From Adiantum capillus-veneris (lineage: Eukaryota > Streptophyta > Polypodiopsida > Polypodiales > Pteridaceae), in NCBI GenBank assembly GCA_014529385.2, contig CM043955.1, positions 148,813,640 to 148,877,639 on the forward strand: a stretch of 64,000 nucleotides of DNA, given 5' to 3'. Position numbers and translations under genes: made by a program. Positions within the stretch are counted from its first letter, which is position 1, and the number at the start of each line of letters is the position of its first letter. Shown here piece after piece: positions 46,042 through 57,746 of this stretch. The notes below the pieces were generated by a model. The model made no database searches and was not told where the DNA came from. It saw only the letters and a list, made by a program, of their open reading frames with translations.

Positions 46042-46860
46042 ATTGATGCTAGAATTGCCTTGGGAAGAATTTTGAGCATTGTTCTTCCCTCTAAATTCAT
46101 TTTGGTCTCTAGTTTCCATGGGGTTAGAATTTCTTTTAGCCTCTTATTAGAAATTGATTCGTGAAGCGACCATAGTATGGTAAATCACTTCAGTGACGGT
46201 CCTAGTCGTTTGAGAGTTGACTTACTCCGCAATATCTTGAGGTAGACCGCACAAAATTGTTGCTTTTGTTCACTGAAGTTTATCTTTTGGTAGACTATAG
46301 TTTTGAGATATAAATCCCAAAACTTTTCCACATACTTGTGGATAGAGTCATTGGGAGTTAGCTTCAAACTTCACTTTGTCTTTGGCATCACTTGCAAGAA
46401 ACAGCTTCATTATGGAAACTCGTAAAGTTTTCCATGTCTTCGGAGATTTGCCATTACCTCATAGACTATCCCACCATTGTCGGGAAGACTTTTGAAAATT
46501 CATAGCCACTTGATGTAGCTTGGAGGACTCCGTGAAGCCCTCGTCTCCAAAGGCCGCATCAAATTGTTGGATAAAGGCCATAACTTTGTCCATAGCACCA
46601 AAGGTGCCATCATAGGTGAGAAAAGAGATGCTCTTTCCTCCCTCCTTGAACTTCTTAAGCTTGTAGGACCTTTTCCAAGCATCATAGGATTTGCGATGTC
46701 CTCTCCTCTTGTATTCTCTAGGAGAAAAATCGTTGCTTTTGTCATAAGAAGTGAAAGATGATGAAGATGGAGAGAGGGTGACCTCTTTCTCATCTTTTTC
46801 TTCTTTTGATTCCTTTCTTCCTTCTCAGAATAACAAGGAGAAGGACTATATGATGATCTT
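45766..46860 (-). pseudogene. Gypsy gag
   Basis: The 3' part has a zinc knuckle (CFKCGEQGHGYSSC) preceded by a poly-Asn tract encoded by (GTT)n at about 45994-46040. The 5' part, read in a phase with several breaks, has a Ser/Lys-rich start, then a capsid-like block (FDAAFGDEGFTESSKLHQVA and a SSRQWWDSL stretch). Frames open in other phases here are shadows. Confidence 0.75.
45994..46040. repeat. (GTT)n trinucleotide repeat
   Basis: About 15 GTT units with one interruption; on the coding strand it encodes Asn. Confidence 0.95.
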
Positions 46861-47587
46861 TTTCTCTTGGAAGGAGTTGGGGATCATCAAGACCGCTGTC
46901 TTCGTAGAGCCACAACTTCCGAAGAATTTGGAGATTCACGTCTCTCTCTTTCATAGGATTCCTCCTCTTCTCTTACCGGAGAGTCTACTTTTGGAAATCT
47001 CTACAAGAGGCTTCCTAAGCTCACTCTCTTCTTGGGGAGTTTGGAGAATCCCATGAATGCAAAGTTGTTGGTTAACTTCCGCTTGCAAGGTGGGGTTGCC
47101 CATAGCTTTGTTGCAACCTAGTAACAAGATAGTTCACAAACATGGGAACATCAATAGTAGCATCTTCATGTGAAAAATCAAAGTTGTCAATATTCATTCT
47201 ACTCCTGTCAGTAATGCCAACTAAATTTATATCTATGCTACTTTGTGCTATTGCACCTTCAAAAATTTAGTTACTACTCTTCTTAATTTTTGAAAAATAG
47301 CTCTCAAGCAGCCACACCCATGGTTTAGAGACCGTTGATTGCAAAAAGTAGTGGAAAGGGTCTAATAGTGCTCGGTTGATTATGGTTTATGTTGAGATTG
47401 CTAGTAGCTTCATAATGGTTAAGGCAAGCCTTGAAAGACTCCATTATTAAGTATTTAGTTCTCAATGGTGTACCTCGACCTTAGTTCATTCCAACCGAGT
47501 TAATAAATACTTATATTCTTGCAATGAACAACTCTAACCTTTCATAGACAACTTAAGGAACTCTCTTCTTAAGCAAGAAAATAGAAA

Positions 47588-47605
47588 CCAATAGCTCTGA
47601 TACCA
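47588..47605 (-). other. Gypsy primer binding site
   Basis: Minus strand TGGTATCAGAGCTATTGG, one base from the LTR edge at 47607; complementary to initiator tRNA-Met. Confidence 0.9.
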
Positions 47606-47606
47606 A

Positions 47607-48500
47607 TGTAACAAAATATGGCTATAACATTAATATTTCCTTTAAAAAGCATAAGGAGAGTACTTGATTAAAGATGGCAAAATGAAAGTATACCTAGTTA
47701 GCTTGGCATGAACAATACTTGCAAAAGAGAGAGAATTAGAGAAATTGACAACAATTGAAGTCCGTATTTATTTGGAGCCAATCCCCCCTCCAAAAGGCTT
47801 TTGTATTATGAATTCTCCCTTGAAGAGAGACTTGCTACAATACATATTCTTGTGTTCCTTGTGACCCTGTTGATGCCATGAAGATGATAAGCTTCATGCA
47901 CCAATATATGCCCGTAACTAACTTGCAAAAGCATTAACTTGTCCCCGGCCTCTATCCCAAGACCTCAAACACCTCCAAAGGTGGAGAGAGCTAGTCAAGA
48001 ATGAGGGAAGGGAAGAGCAAGCAGAAGTAGCATACAAGAAAGTAGTACTTTCCTCACCATAGATTACTCTTGTAGCTTAGCTTAGCATAGTAATGTAGAT
48101 AGTAGAGAAGATGAACATGCCATCGAAGCTTGACTCTTGATTGGATTTGCATTCCATAACCAAGAGGTGTTGGTGTAGGCCCTCTACTTCTCAAGCTTGG
48201 AGAAGGAGACGAAGATCTTGCTCAACACAATGAGATAATGTGTGAGTGTGTGTGAGAAATGTGCAAAAAGGAGGTCGCTTCCCTACCTTCGTTGACCCCT
48301 GTTTCTCGTTACTCTGGCTTGCATCCAATTGGCTCATGACAAGGCTAGCCGATAACAAGCTATGGTCAAAACAAGCAATAGGAGTAGCATTTGGACAATT
48401 TTTTTTCTTTGCCCCTTTGAGAGAGAGAGCTTAATTAAATAAATACATGCATCTAAATTCTCATTGGACCTCTCTAAAGGCCATCCAATGGATTACAAAA
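47607..48500 (-). repeat. Gypsy LTR (outer limit approximate)
   Basis: Inverted relative of 54280-55374. Shared blocks include CCAAGAG.GTTGGTGTAGGC, TTGGAGAAGGAGA and CCCCTTTGAGAGAGAG. The inner end is fixed by the primer site. Confidence 0.75.
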
Positions 48501-48786
48501 AGGCATTGTGTGAAATGGTGTAGGGACTTCTTCTCCATTTCCACTCTCATCACCTTGATGCGAAGTATCCATTCCACTTTTAGTGATGACCATGCACTAG
48601 TACTTGGGTACTTGGGTACTATGGTAGGCTCTCTTTCAATCTTCCAAGCATTGCATAGTGTAATCCTTTCATTTATGCTTGGCCAGAATCTCAAGGCCAA
48701 GGTACTTGCCAAAGCTCTCTACCACTTCAAGGACCTAGTCGAAATAAGCCCACTATGTCAACAAAAAGTTTTCCAAGGCAACGCAA

Positions 48787-48812
48787 GGGGGGGGGGGGGG
48801 GGGGGGGGGGGG
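48787..48812. repeat. G26 homopolymer
   Basis: Uninterrupted G run followed by GA dinucleotides; length in an assembly may be unreliable. Confidence 0.95.
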
Positions 48813-48839
48813 AGAGAGAGGGGCACATGAAGCACTCAA

Positions 48840-50365
48840 ACTGCATGACTTTAGGTCAACGCAAACATAGGTGGCCTATCCTCTAGACTGAAACCCAAGA
48901 GACCAATGGAGCTTCAACACCTTAATCGCTCACTTGAGCCACTTTCTTAGCTAATTTTTAGTTGTTTTCTAGACCATTGACTATGTAAAAGCTTGCCAAT
49001 CCTGGTCTAGGCATTGCACACCCTAATGAGTTTGATAATACTCATATGTTAAATTTATTACTCTAATCACTTAAAACGTATTTTTAGCAATTAGAACTAA
49101 TTTTTCAAGAAAAGGTCTACCAGACATATAAGAATTCATAATCTTGATGAAAAATGGAGGGGCTCATGAGAATGAATGGAGGCAATAACTTGCTTCCTTG
49201 ACTCTATGTTAGGCCTCAGTTGGTTTCAAGGCTTCAGAGTGATGGCCAACATTCGATCCCAAAAAACACACCTTTGTGCCGCAGATAGGGACATCGGATG
49301 ATGGGTCATGTTCTTGTCTCTTCAACACATAGTCTAGGCTTCTCCAAGCACGTGACCAAGTTTGAGAGCCCGACAATGGGATAAAATATGGAGGTATTCG
49401 AAGGAAAGCTCAAGTAGCAAAGGCAACTCTCTATGATTCCATTTTCTGAAACAATTTTTCACCCGTCGTATCCACATATCTTTCACTTTCTCCGTCGTGA
49501 AGTCCATTCATTTTCCATACTAGACCTCACGTGTACCAAGGACTCTTTCATCGTTCATTTTCATAGAAATCTTTGATAAAAATGAAATGGGGGCACCTAA
49601 CCTGCCAGAAAGCACTCTCCCTATTATGCATTAGGGCCGATATTTTCAAAGACGCACGAAAGTGTTTTACTTCTACCAAGAATTCCACACATTTCTCAAA
49701 GGAAGAATCAAGAGCTCCGAATGTAATTTCCAAACACATTTCTCAAAGAATGAAGAACTGCAAATGTAATCTTGGAGAAAGAACTTGTTGCGGCTACATC
49801 CATGTAAGATCGGAGAAAAACTTGAAGCACCACTGGACACCTCTGCACAATGCGCTAACTCCATGATGGTGTCAGACAATGAACATGAGGAGGTGCAGGA
49901 GATGAACCCACACTGAGACTACTACAGAGACCAAAAGACAGCTGGGGTACTCCTTCCTAGAGATTGAAAGACGTAGGGAGACGATCTCAAATCACCCACC
50001 CCCCAAATGAAAGACTTATGTCATCTCACAACCTCACAGATCTGCCACGGTACCACCCCCAACATTGGGATCACGCTACAACAGGCAAAGATTGTTCAAA
50101 CTCATTACTCCAGATGCAAGGATACCAAGCTCCACCAGAGCTTTGTTCAACCATCCAAGAGATTCAACAATGACATAAACGGACCCCAAGTAATGGGACA
50201 TTTTACCACCAGGTCTCGTCACTCCCGAGTCCCCACCCATCCATTCATGCCATATTATAACCCCCGTTTAACTCAAGAGACAGCAGATCTTTTGAATGTC
50301 ATGATATTCTCCCACCCATGTAGTTTCAAATTCATTATAGAGTTGCAGATCTATCCCCCTCTTTG
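48840..50365. other. No recognisable gene
   Basis: Several short frames, none with recognisable motifs or codon character. Likely old repeat or intergenic sequence downstream of the LIM gene. Confidence 0.4.
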
Positions 50366-50368
50366 CTC

Positions 50369-50407
50369 ACACACACACACACACACACACACGCACGCGC
50401 GCGCGCG
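50369..50407. repeat. (CA)n(CG)n microsatellite
   Basis: About 11 CA units passing into alternating GC. Confidence 0.95.
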
Positions 50408-51249
50408 ACCATAATCGTATGTGTACATGTATGATTCAGCAGCAGGTATGTGTGCCCAAATCAAGTAAAACCTGAGGGTACTCTCTCCCACAGAAAAGCC
50501 TCCTCAACCTAAGCAAAAAGGCCAAGTTTGAATAAAAGCAATGTCTTAACGCCCTGCAAACCTGCTCAAAACTCAGAAAACAATTTCAAAAAGCCAGAGT
50601 AAGAAATCACTTATCTGAGAAAATACTATATACTATTGAAGATGTCACCTTCCTGAAAAGCCTAGCTGGCAAGCAGTAGAATACAGTGCCATTCATGCGA
50701 AAACAAAAAGCTCATCTTCCTGATGAAGTATTTCAGCTAGGGAGCCAGACCCATTAGTACAAACATACAAACGTATAATAATGACTAAATCGCAAACGAA
50801 AAATGTTTACATGATGATGACAAGAAAATCAAGATCAACATGGCAAGCTGATACAAGCTCATAGCATGCCAGGTACAGCATTATCTTCAGATATACAAAG
50901 CAATTCAATGGCTGATGTTATCCCAGGTGACGATGTAATGTGACTCAGCAAAACTCAACTTTCTTTATGCACTACGAATAGCAAAGGGAAACATGAAGGT
51001 GTTGACAATCAAACCCAAACCTTACCTCACTGGCTACCTACATAACAGGACACAACCAAACTTTCGCACAACTGAAAGCTCACCAAACCTAGGTACGACA
51101 AGATTGAAAACATATTCTCTATGAGCAAAAGCTGCTTGGCCCAGACCAAGAGAGAACCTAGGAAGAGGGCAACATTGTACTATACACTGAACCCCGTCCC
51201 AAGCAGCTGTTCAGAATAGACCAAATTGTAGATGCGCACCCTGCAAACT

Positions 51250-51839
51250 TCAAGCATCGTCTGACGCAGCCTTCACTGCAGGCACTTTCTCCAATTGACT
51301 GAAGTCTCCTTTTTCCTTGAAGAGTTGGGCATTGTGATGTCGGCAATAGAGGCGGCCCTCATGTGCTACATAATTAGAGGGGCTCAAGCTACAGCCCCCA
51401 TGGCAACACTTAAAACATGCCTTGTGGTACAGCATACCATCCACGCTTACCTGTGACACAAACAAGTCATGTCTAGAACGATCCCTAATTAATTCATAAC
51501 ATGAAAAAGGTGGAAAGTTCAATCACCTTTTCGATCGGATAAACAGTCTTTCCGCAAGCCAAGCACTTTTCCTGTGTCCCAGAAAAGATTGATGCAAACT
51601 TTGTGGGCGTTTTCTGCAAGCCCATGCGTCAGGTAAGTTGTAACCCAAATGAAGAAAAATATCTTACACATGCCTTACAGGGACTTGCAAGAACACAAGT
51701 TAGTCACTGTCGTAAAAGTTCCGCTGCCTAAAATGTCTACAGCTCACAATACATGTATTGTGTGCGCACACAGACATGCACGTCTCAGGGCGCTAATGCA
51801 TGATCCTAGTCCCATGTGAAACACAGGCACCTCCCCCCC

Positions 51840-51884
<45 letters not shown>

Positions 51885-53021
51885 AAACAACCCTTACAAA
51901 AGAAAGCTATTGAGAAAAAAAAACACCAAGGCTACTTAAACCTCCAGCAGCCTAATAAAACATATGTGATGAGGCCTCGTCGAAGATGCAGACTTGAAGC
52001 CCCCCCTCTTCCTCTCTCCCCCCTCTCCCTCTAAAGCAAGAAAATATATACCGATTCACCATCAAAACCTCTGTCCACAGATTTGGGGGTTTTTGGAACA
52101 CCTGCACAGAAATTCAAGGATCAGAGACAAAAACTGCCACCCGCTTACGTTAACCCACAATAGCTACAGACCTGACTCAAAGCTCTTGTCAAGACTTCCA
52201 GTCCTTTTGAACAATTGATCAAAGTGGGGCTTGCAATATAATGTTCCCTCAAATGAAGAGTAGTTACTCAACTGTTGATAGACAACCAAAACGTGTCAGG
52301 CTCAATCCAAAGCTCCAAGCAATATGAGTGACAAACTCATTACAAGGGCCAAAAATCCCTTTGTTTAGACCCCCAGGAACATCATCTTTTACATTTACCC
52401 TTTCAACTTTCTACAGCCTGCCACTTTCACACTCTCTCTAGTGTAAGATCACAGTTTAAAGCCACCAGTAAAATCTAATGCTGTCTTTGGCTCAAGGCTG
52501 TCATACTCGACATTAACATTCAAAAGCAGTCGGGGACAAGACAGGCAAGTGACACATATAAGCTCTGCAACCAATGACTGAAAACATAAATGAAACATTA
52601 AAACTAAGGCAGATCGATCTCGCTGCTTGTAAATGGTATCCCTGTAACAATGACAACACACCAGAGCATTTAATTCCAGCTAAAGCTTCAAGTGAAGCAG
52701 CCATCTGACTCACATATCACTAGGAATAGATCTGACGCAACCACACAAAAGAAGCTTGCACCGAGAGATCAGATGAGTAGAGTAAGAGTAAACAGAACCC
52801 TTGAACTCTGCAAAGGCGGCAAAGCCCCATCTCAGAATTAACAAAAAAGCAATGTTCTTCCGGCCTTAAGAGGAGAGAGGCCTGACCTTGAGGGTGCCAT
52901 TGCAATGGTGGCATCGAAAGCAAGCCTTATGATACACCACGTTATCTGCGGTGAGCTGATCCACCACGTACACGGTCTTGCCGCAGGCCTTGCACTTTTG
53001 CTGGGTTCCTGCGAAAGCCAT
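51250..53021 (-). CDS. LIM-domain protein (plant WLIM type), 190 residues, five exons
   Basis: Exons 53021-52887, 52271-52172, 52101-52052, 51613-51527 and 51450-51250, all with GT-AG borders and matching phases, giving 190 residues. Start ATG at 53021 (MAFAGTQQKCKACG) fits the family, where a MAF..GTxxKC start is usual. LIM1 (about residues 10-62) has CKACGK, HKACFRCHHC and the exon 2 block GTLYCKPHFDQLFK. LIM2 (about 109-161) has CLACGK, HKACFKCCHGGC and GRLYCRHHNAQLFKEKG. All eight zinc ligands of each LIM domain appear present. Plant proteins of this type bind and bundle actin filaments and can also enter the nucleus. Length matches the family. It is the only gene in the window that looks like an intact, unmobile host gene. 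It is enclosed by inverted gypsy LTRs at 47.6 and 55.4 kb. Confidence 0.95.
51841..51874. repeat. C34 homopolymer in LIM intron 3
   Basis: Uninterrupted C run (G run on the gene's sense strand) between exons 3 and 4, followed by an A-rich stretch. Confidence 0.95.
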
Positions 53022-53199
53022 AGCCGCTGAGCTTGAGCAAATCTCACCTGCCCCAAATGCAGCCCTCGATCGGAGATGGTACCAATTCAACTGGATCTGG
53101 AATGGAGATAAAGATTTTAAGCCGAGCGTGAGGTGGATGAATATCTGTATATATGAGTGTTTGCAGTGCTCAGCCCAAAGAACCCAACTGTAATGTGGG

Positions 53200-54279
53200 C
53201 GTCCCCGGTTGCCTTATAATCTCCGGACCTCACAACTCTTCTACATTTCTATTCATAATAATCCTATCCACGCTATGCAAACCCTACTTTTTTTTGTTGT
53301 GGGCAATGGGCAGCACTTAAGCTCAGCTCTTACCAACCGACCAAACACTCCATCGCATTGGTAGCAAAGTACAACACAAAGTAGAGAGACAATAGTAGCA
53401 CCCTTCCAACCTTAAGACTCTTTGTCAGCAATTTTTGCTTGAAAGACGCATTGACCCAAAAATTGAACTGATTGTACCAGACACTCAATGATTGTATGGT
53501 ATCACACTAGAGGTACAAGAGATGCAACAATATGGTAGAGCTAGAAAGCATGTCTAAGAAGCACATTGAATATGATCCTAGAATTTGCAAGATGAGATAC
53601 ATTAGATAGATGTCGACAAGATGCAGGCCTTTGTATGATGTTGTTGATATTGTGCTTATTATTGATGTTGTTCCTTCATCGTCTTGGTCATGTTGTCGCC
53701 AGTAAGATGTTAAATTATGAGCTATAAATATTAGAATGCACATGTTTTCTATATCTCCTTCACAAAGTTGTCATACATGGCATATCGATAATATGGATAA
53801 TTAATATCATATGGTATCACGTGATTGTACAATAGGGGGATTTTGAGTAATAAAATCTAATATCTAACCAACCCAAATCATTTTCTCATATTAAACTGAT
53901 CGTTTAATGTGGGAGAATAAACAGGAACAAGGGTTAGAATATATACATGTGCTTATGGATCTATCTCAACACGGGGCCAAGGTTAAAGGGGTCCAACTGA
54001 GAGATGGTCTGTCAAAGAGCAAGGATAGCTAATGGAGCTTAAAGACCTTAGGGTTAGCTTCATTAAAGACCTCCAAAGGTTAGTGTTAAAAGTCCTTAGA
54101 CCTTGGGCAAGCTAGGGCTGTGCTTGAGGTGGGAACCCGTCGTCCTAAGCTTGAGGTGCTTGTTGTGCTTGCTGACTAAGGTGCTTGAGGTGCTTTATGA
54201 CTAAGTTGCTTAAGGTGCTCCATAACTAAGGTGCTTAAAGGGCTTAAGGTGTTCCCAAAGTCAACCACAATCCCTACTC
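53200..54279. other. Upstream region of the LIM gene; no other gene seen
   Basis: AT-rich. No TATA box assigned with confidence, although TATATA occurs near 53145. From about 54120 an imperfect repeat of AAGGTGCTTGAGGTGCT marks the approach to the gypsy LTR. Confidence 0.4.
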
Positions 54280-55374
54280 GTGGGAGGGCGAGCCCTATTT
54301 GTAGGGGCAAGAGAGAGAACACACACACCCTCACACAAGGCAAGCCTAGTCTAAAGAAGCAACAAGGACACATGTCAAGTTCCTCTCCATGTTGCCCTCA
54401 TAAGGTGCCTAAAGCCTATTGGTTGGCCACTAAAGGGGTCCAATAATTTTTTGGCTAATTAAATTAATTGTGTATGCATATATCAAGTCCTCTCTCTCAA
54501 AGGGGAAAAGGGGACACTTGTCCCAAGGCTAGCATGGTTGCTTGATATACACTATGCATGTGATGGCTAGGCCTGTAGGAGTCTAATCAAGTTCCAGCAT
54601 GAGCTACAAGGAGGGGTCGACCAAAGCAAGTTGGGGGTGTGCTTGGGGGGTATACTCTCTCTCACACACACTCAAATGCTCACTCTTGCTTGGCAAAGTG
54701 CAAGACCTCCATCTCCTTCTCCAACCTTGTTGAGAAGTTGAGAGCCTACACCAACACTCTTGGCTATGAAATGCAAATCAAACCAAGATCCATGCTTCAA
54801 TGCTTAAGCTTTCCATCTTCTTCATCATCATTATTATGCTATTATGCTATGCTATGCAAGAAGAGTGATGATAAGTGAGGAGCTATCTCTTCCTCGTATG
54901 TTACCTTTTTCTCCTCTTCCCTACCCTCATTCCCTGCTAGCTCTCTCCACCTTCGAAGGTGTTTGAGGCCTTAGGATTGAGGCCAGGGATGGTTAATGCT
55001 TTTACAAAGTTTATGTTATGCTCGTGATGCATGAAGCTATCCATCTTCATTGCATCACCTAGGTCATAAGGAACACAAAGATTGTATTGTACCAAGTCTC
55101 TTTTTATGGGAGAAACTATAATACAAAAGCCTATTGGAGGGGGGACCGGCTCCACATAAATCGGGTCCTCAATTGTTGTCATGTTCTCTAATTCTCTCTC
55201 TTGTAAAATTATTGATCATGCCAAGTTAATTAAATCTAATGGTGGTTATGTTGCTACCGCTAATTAAGTTCACCCTCTATGTTCTCACAGTAGTCTCATA
55301 AAAATGCTCACTCTAATTCTCTTAATTTCGCTATTCTCAAAGTTCATAGGCCATTTTCATTACATTGGTATCAG
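54280..55374 (+). repeat. Gypsy LTR in plus orientation
   Basis: Inverted relative of 47607-48500, ending CATTACA directly before the primer site. The 5' limit is approximate. No gag or pol of this element follows in the window. Confidence 0.75.
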
Positions 55375-55375
55375 A

Positions 55376-55393
55376 GCTATTGGTTTCTCTTTT
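55376..55393 (+). other. Gypsy primer binding site
   Basis: TGGTATCAGAGCTATTGG, identical to the one at 47588-47605 on the other strand. Confidence 0.9.
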
Positions 55394-55570
55394 CTTGCTT
55401 AAGTAGAGAGGTCGTTAAGTTGTCCATGAAAGGTTGGACTTGTTCATTACAATAGGGTAAGTCGGACAGGGATCTATTATCTTGGTTGAAAAGGACTTAT
55501 TTCGAGGTACGCTATTTGAGGGGGTTGTCTTGGCGGAGTGTTCAAGAGAGGAACGCATGGAAGAGAGAGG

Positions 55571-55805
55571 AGAAGAGAATTGGGGAAGGGAATGAAGCAC
55601 AGACAGGGAGTTGAGTTAGTGGAGAGGAAAGTGAGAGAGAGTCAACTCTCTCACTTTCTCTCCCTATATTGATTAGGGAGAGAAGCACAGACAGAGAATT
55701 GGGGAAGGGGATGAAGCATAGACAGGGAGTTGAGTTAGTGGAGAGGAAAGTGAGAGAGAGTCAACACTCTCACTTTCTCACCCTATATTGATTAAGGAAA
55801 AATAA
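55571..55805. repeat. 119-base tandem duplication
   Basis: Two copies of a block with GAATTGGGGAAGGG, GACAGGGAGTTGAGTTAGTG and an inverted CTCTCACTTTC / GAAAGTGAGAGAG pair; the copies differ at a few positions. Confidence 0.9.
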
Positions 55806-55859
55806 GAGTGAGGGTGGTTTCCCACGACCACCTGGCCTACATCCCAACAACCTCCCCCT

Positions 55860-56940
55860 TGAAGGTCATGGTGGCCAATAGTGACATCAGTATAGTTAGT
55901 CTATACAAAGTTGATGAAGCATCGCTTAGGCTTCATCCTACACCCATAAGTTCTATGCAATGTGTAAATCGCTCTGAAGCTAGGCTCTTCGTTAGAGAAT
56001 CTGCGGGGTTTTCGTCAGTGTGAACCTTGACAAGCTCGATGTGCTTGCCAGCCAATGCATCTCGTATGACATGGTATATGACCTCTATGTGTTTCGACTT
56101 TGAGTGAAACACCGGATTCTTTGCCAAAGCAATGCCACTCTGACTATCACAATGCGGTTATGGAACCTCGTGAATGCCCAAATCTCCCACTAGACGAGCT
56201 AATCATATTGCTTCCTTGCTTGCGTCAGACGCAAGCAAGGAAGCAATATGTTGTTGCGTCAGACGCAACAACATATTTTGCCTCAGTGGTAGATGAAGAC
56301 GTGCAGTCTTGGAGATATGATCTCCAAGAGATAGCTGCTCCAACAAACATGAACACATAGCCAGATGTGGATCTTCTACGATCCACACAACCCGCATAAT
56401 CCGCATCTGTGTATCCTACAATAGATGCATCTCTGTTTTCGAAGCGTAAACACTGTACTCTTCAAGTATCTGAGGATTTTCTTCATTGCTTGCCAATGCT
56501 TCTTGCCATGGTTTGCCATGTACCTACTAACCACTCCCATTGCATGTCTGGTCTTGTGGCTACCGTAGCATACATCAAACTGGCACTTTCACCATTTCCT
56601 CTTTCTCAGCAATTGTCTTGGGAGAATCTTCCTTGCTAAGTCTGGAGTATGCTTGCATTGGGGTACTCAGTGACTTTCCCCCCTGCATACTAAAATGTTG
56701 CAAGAATTTGTGGATATACTTTTCTTGAGATAATTCAAGAATTCCACGTTGCCTGTCTCTCTTGATGCGCATACCAAGAAAGTGATTGGTATTTCCCAAA
56801 CCTTTCATGGAAAACTGAGTGCTTAGCATCTTTTTCAAATGATTGATTTCATCAATTGATTTGCCTGCGATAAGCATATCATCTACATACAAGATCAAGA
56901 TTATTAAAGAACCATCATTCAACCTCTTTGTGTATATATT
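55860..56940 (-). mobile_element. Ty1/copia fragment: reverse transcriptase and RNase H
   Basis: Minus strand. RT begins near 56940 (NIYTKRLNDGS) and has LIILILYVDDMLIAG with the catalytic Asp pair, FSMKGLGNTNHFLGMRI and LSTPM; RNase H follows with ADYAGC and, after two palindromes, SKEAI and HSKSKHIEVIYH near the end. Several frame breaks. The left edge meets a polypurine-like CCTCCCCCTTGAAGG at 55849-55863. The right edge is abrupt, in mid-RT, where the second large element begins. Confidence 0.9.
56204..56277. repeat. Two overlapping perfect palindromes in copia RNase H
   Basis: 56204-56250 is a 47-base perfect palindrome (23-base arms, one central base) and 56245-56277 a 33-base one (16-base arms, one central base). 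Both share the centre GCGTCAGACGC, and both arms derive from the RNase H coding sequence. Confidence 0.97.
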
Positions 56941-57746
56941 AGGAAGGGAATGGGTCTAAGGGGGCCTCTTTATTTGCCATGGGATTAAAAAGGAGATTAT
57001 GGAAGGGGCAAATGGGTGGATGCCATGTGGACTGAAATGGTGGGTATGGCAGGTCCTAAAAGTAAGTGGTCAAACTTGTGCTCTTTTATAAAATACAAAG
57101 AGAAAATCTCTTATAAATTCAAAAAAAATGAACTTTTCTTTAAATAGTTGAGTAAAAGCCAATACTTTCTCTCTCTAGTGGCTGTCAGTTTCTCCCCCCC
57201 TCTCTCCTAAAAAGGGGTCCCTCCAAAAACGTGTTGATCATTTTCTCCCTCTCTCTCTACTGTACCATCTCTCACTTCTCTTCACTTCACTTTTAGTTTT
57301 CCCTCCCAAAATCTCTGCTTCTCTTTCCTTCCTTTCAGTTTTCCCTCCCAAAAGCTCTGCAGCAGAAGTTTGAACCTTCTTTCCCTCCTCAAGCTTACTG
57401 CAATCTCCTCAAGCTGAAGTTCTCCATTTCTCCACGAGCCTCACTAAACACCTCTACCTAAAGTTGAAGATCTGCTGCATATTCTTCTGCTAGATCATCC
57501 TTCTTTCTTTCCTCAACACGTTTCTTGCTCCTTCTCCATTGTGCTCTCTAGAGAGGATCTACTTTTCTCTCAAGCTTTGCAACATTATCTTCCCAATTAA
57601 GCCAACAGTAGGTGGAGCAGTATAGCAATAAGTGGCACCCTTCGTCTGATGTACCATCAAGAATCTTGCTCTATACAACTGAGAACATGGATGTGCTGCA
57701 ATCTCTAATCATAAGTGTTTGTCTGCAGGTTGTGCCACTATTCTCC

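Larger units (their letters stand above)
44336..48500 (-). mobile_element. 5' part of a Ty3/gypsy retrotransposon
   Basis: On the minus strand: an LTR (about 48500-47607), primer site, gag, protease and the first half of reverse transcriptase, ending near 44336 in a YSNSLQEH-like stretch just after the FDDVIIYS box. The 3' half and second LTR are missing in this window. The LTR at 54280-55374 belongs to the same family but lies in the opposite orientation. The outer edge of the LTR is uncertain. Confidence 0.85.

Noticed and set aside
46500-46793. 97-codon minus frame
   Set aside because: Shadow of the gypsy gag frame in another phase.
48447-48830. 127-codon plus frame ending in poly-Gly
   Set aside because: Lies in LTR-related sequence and ends in the G26 run; no motif.
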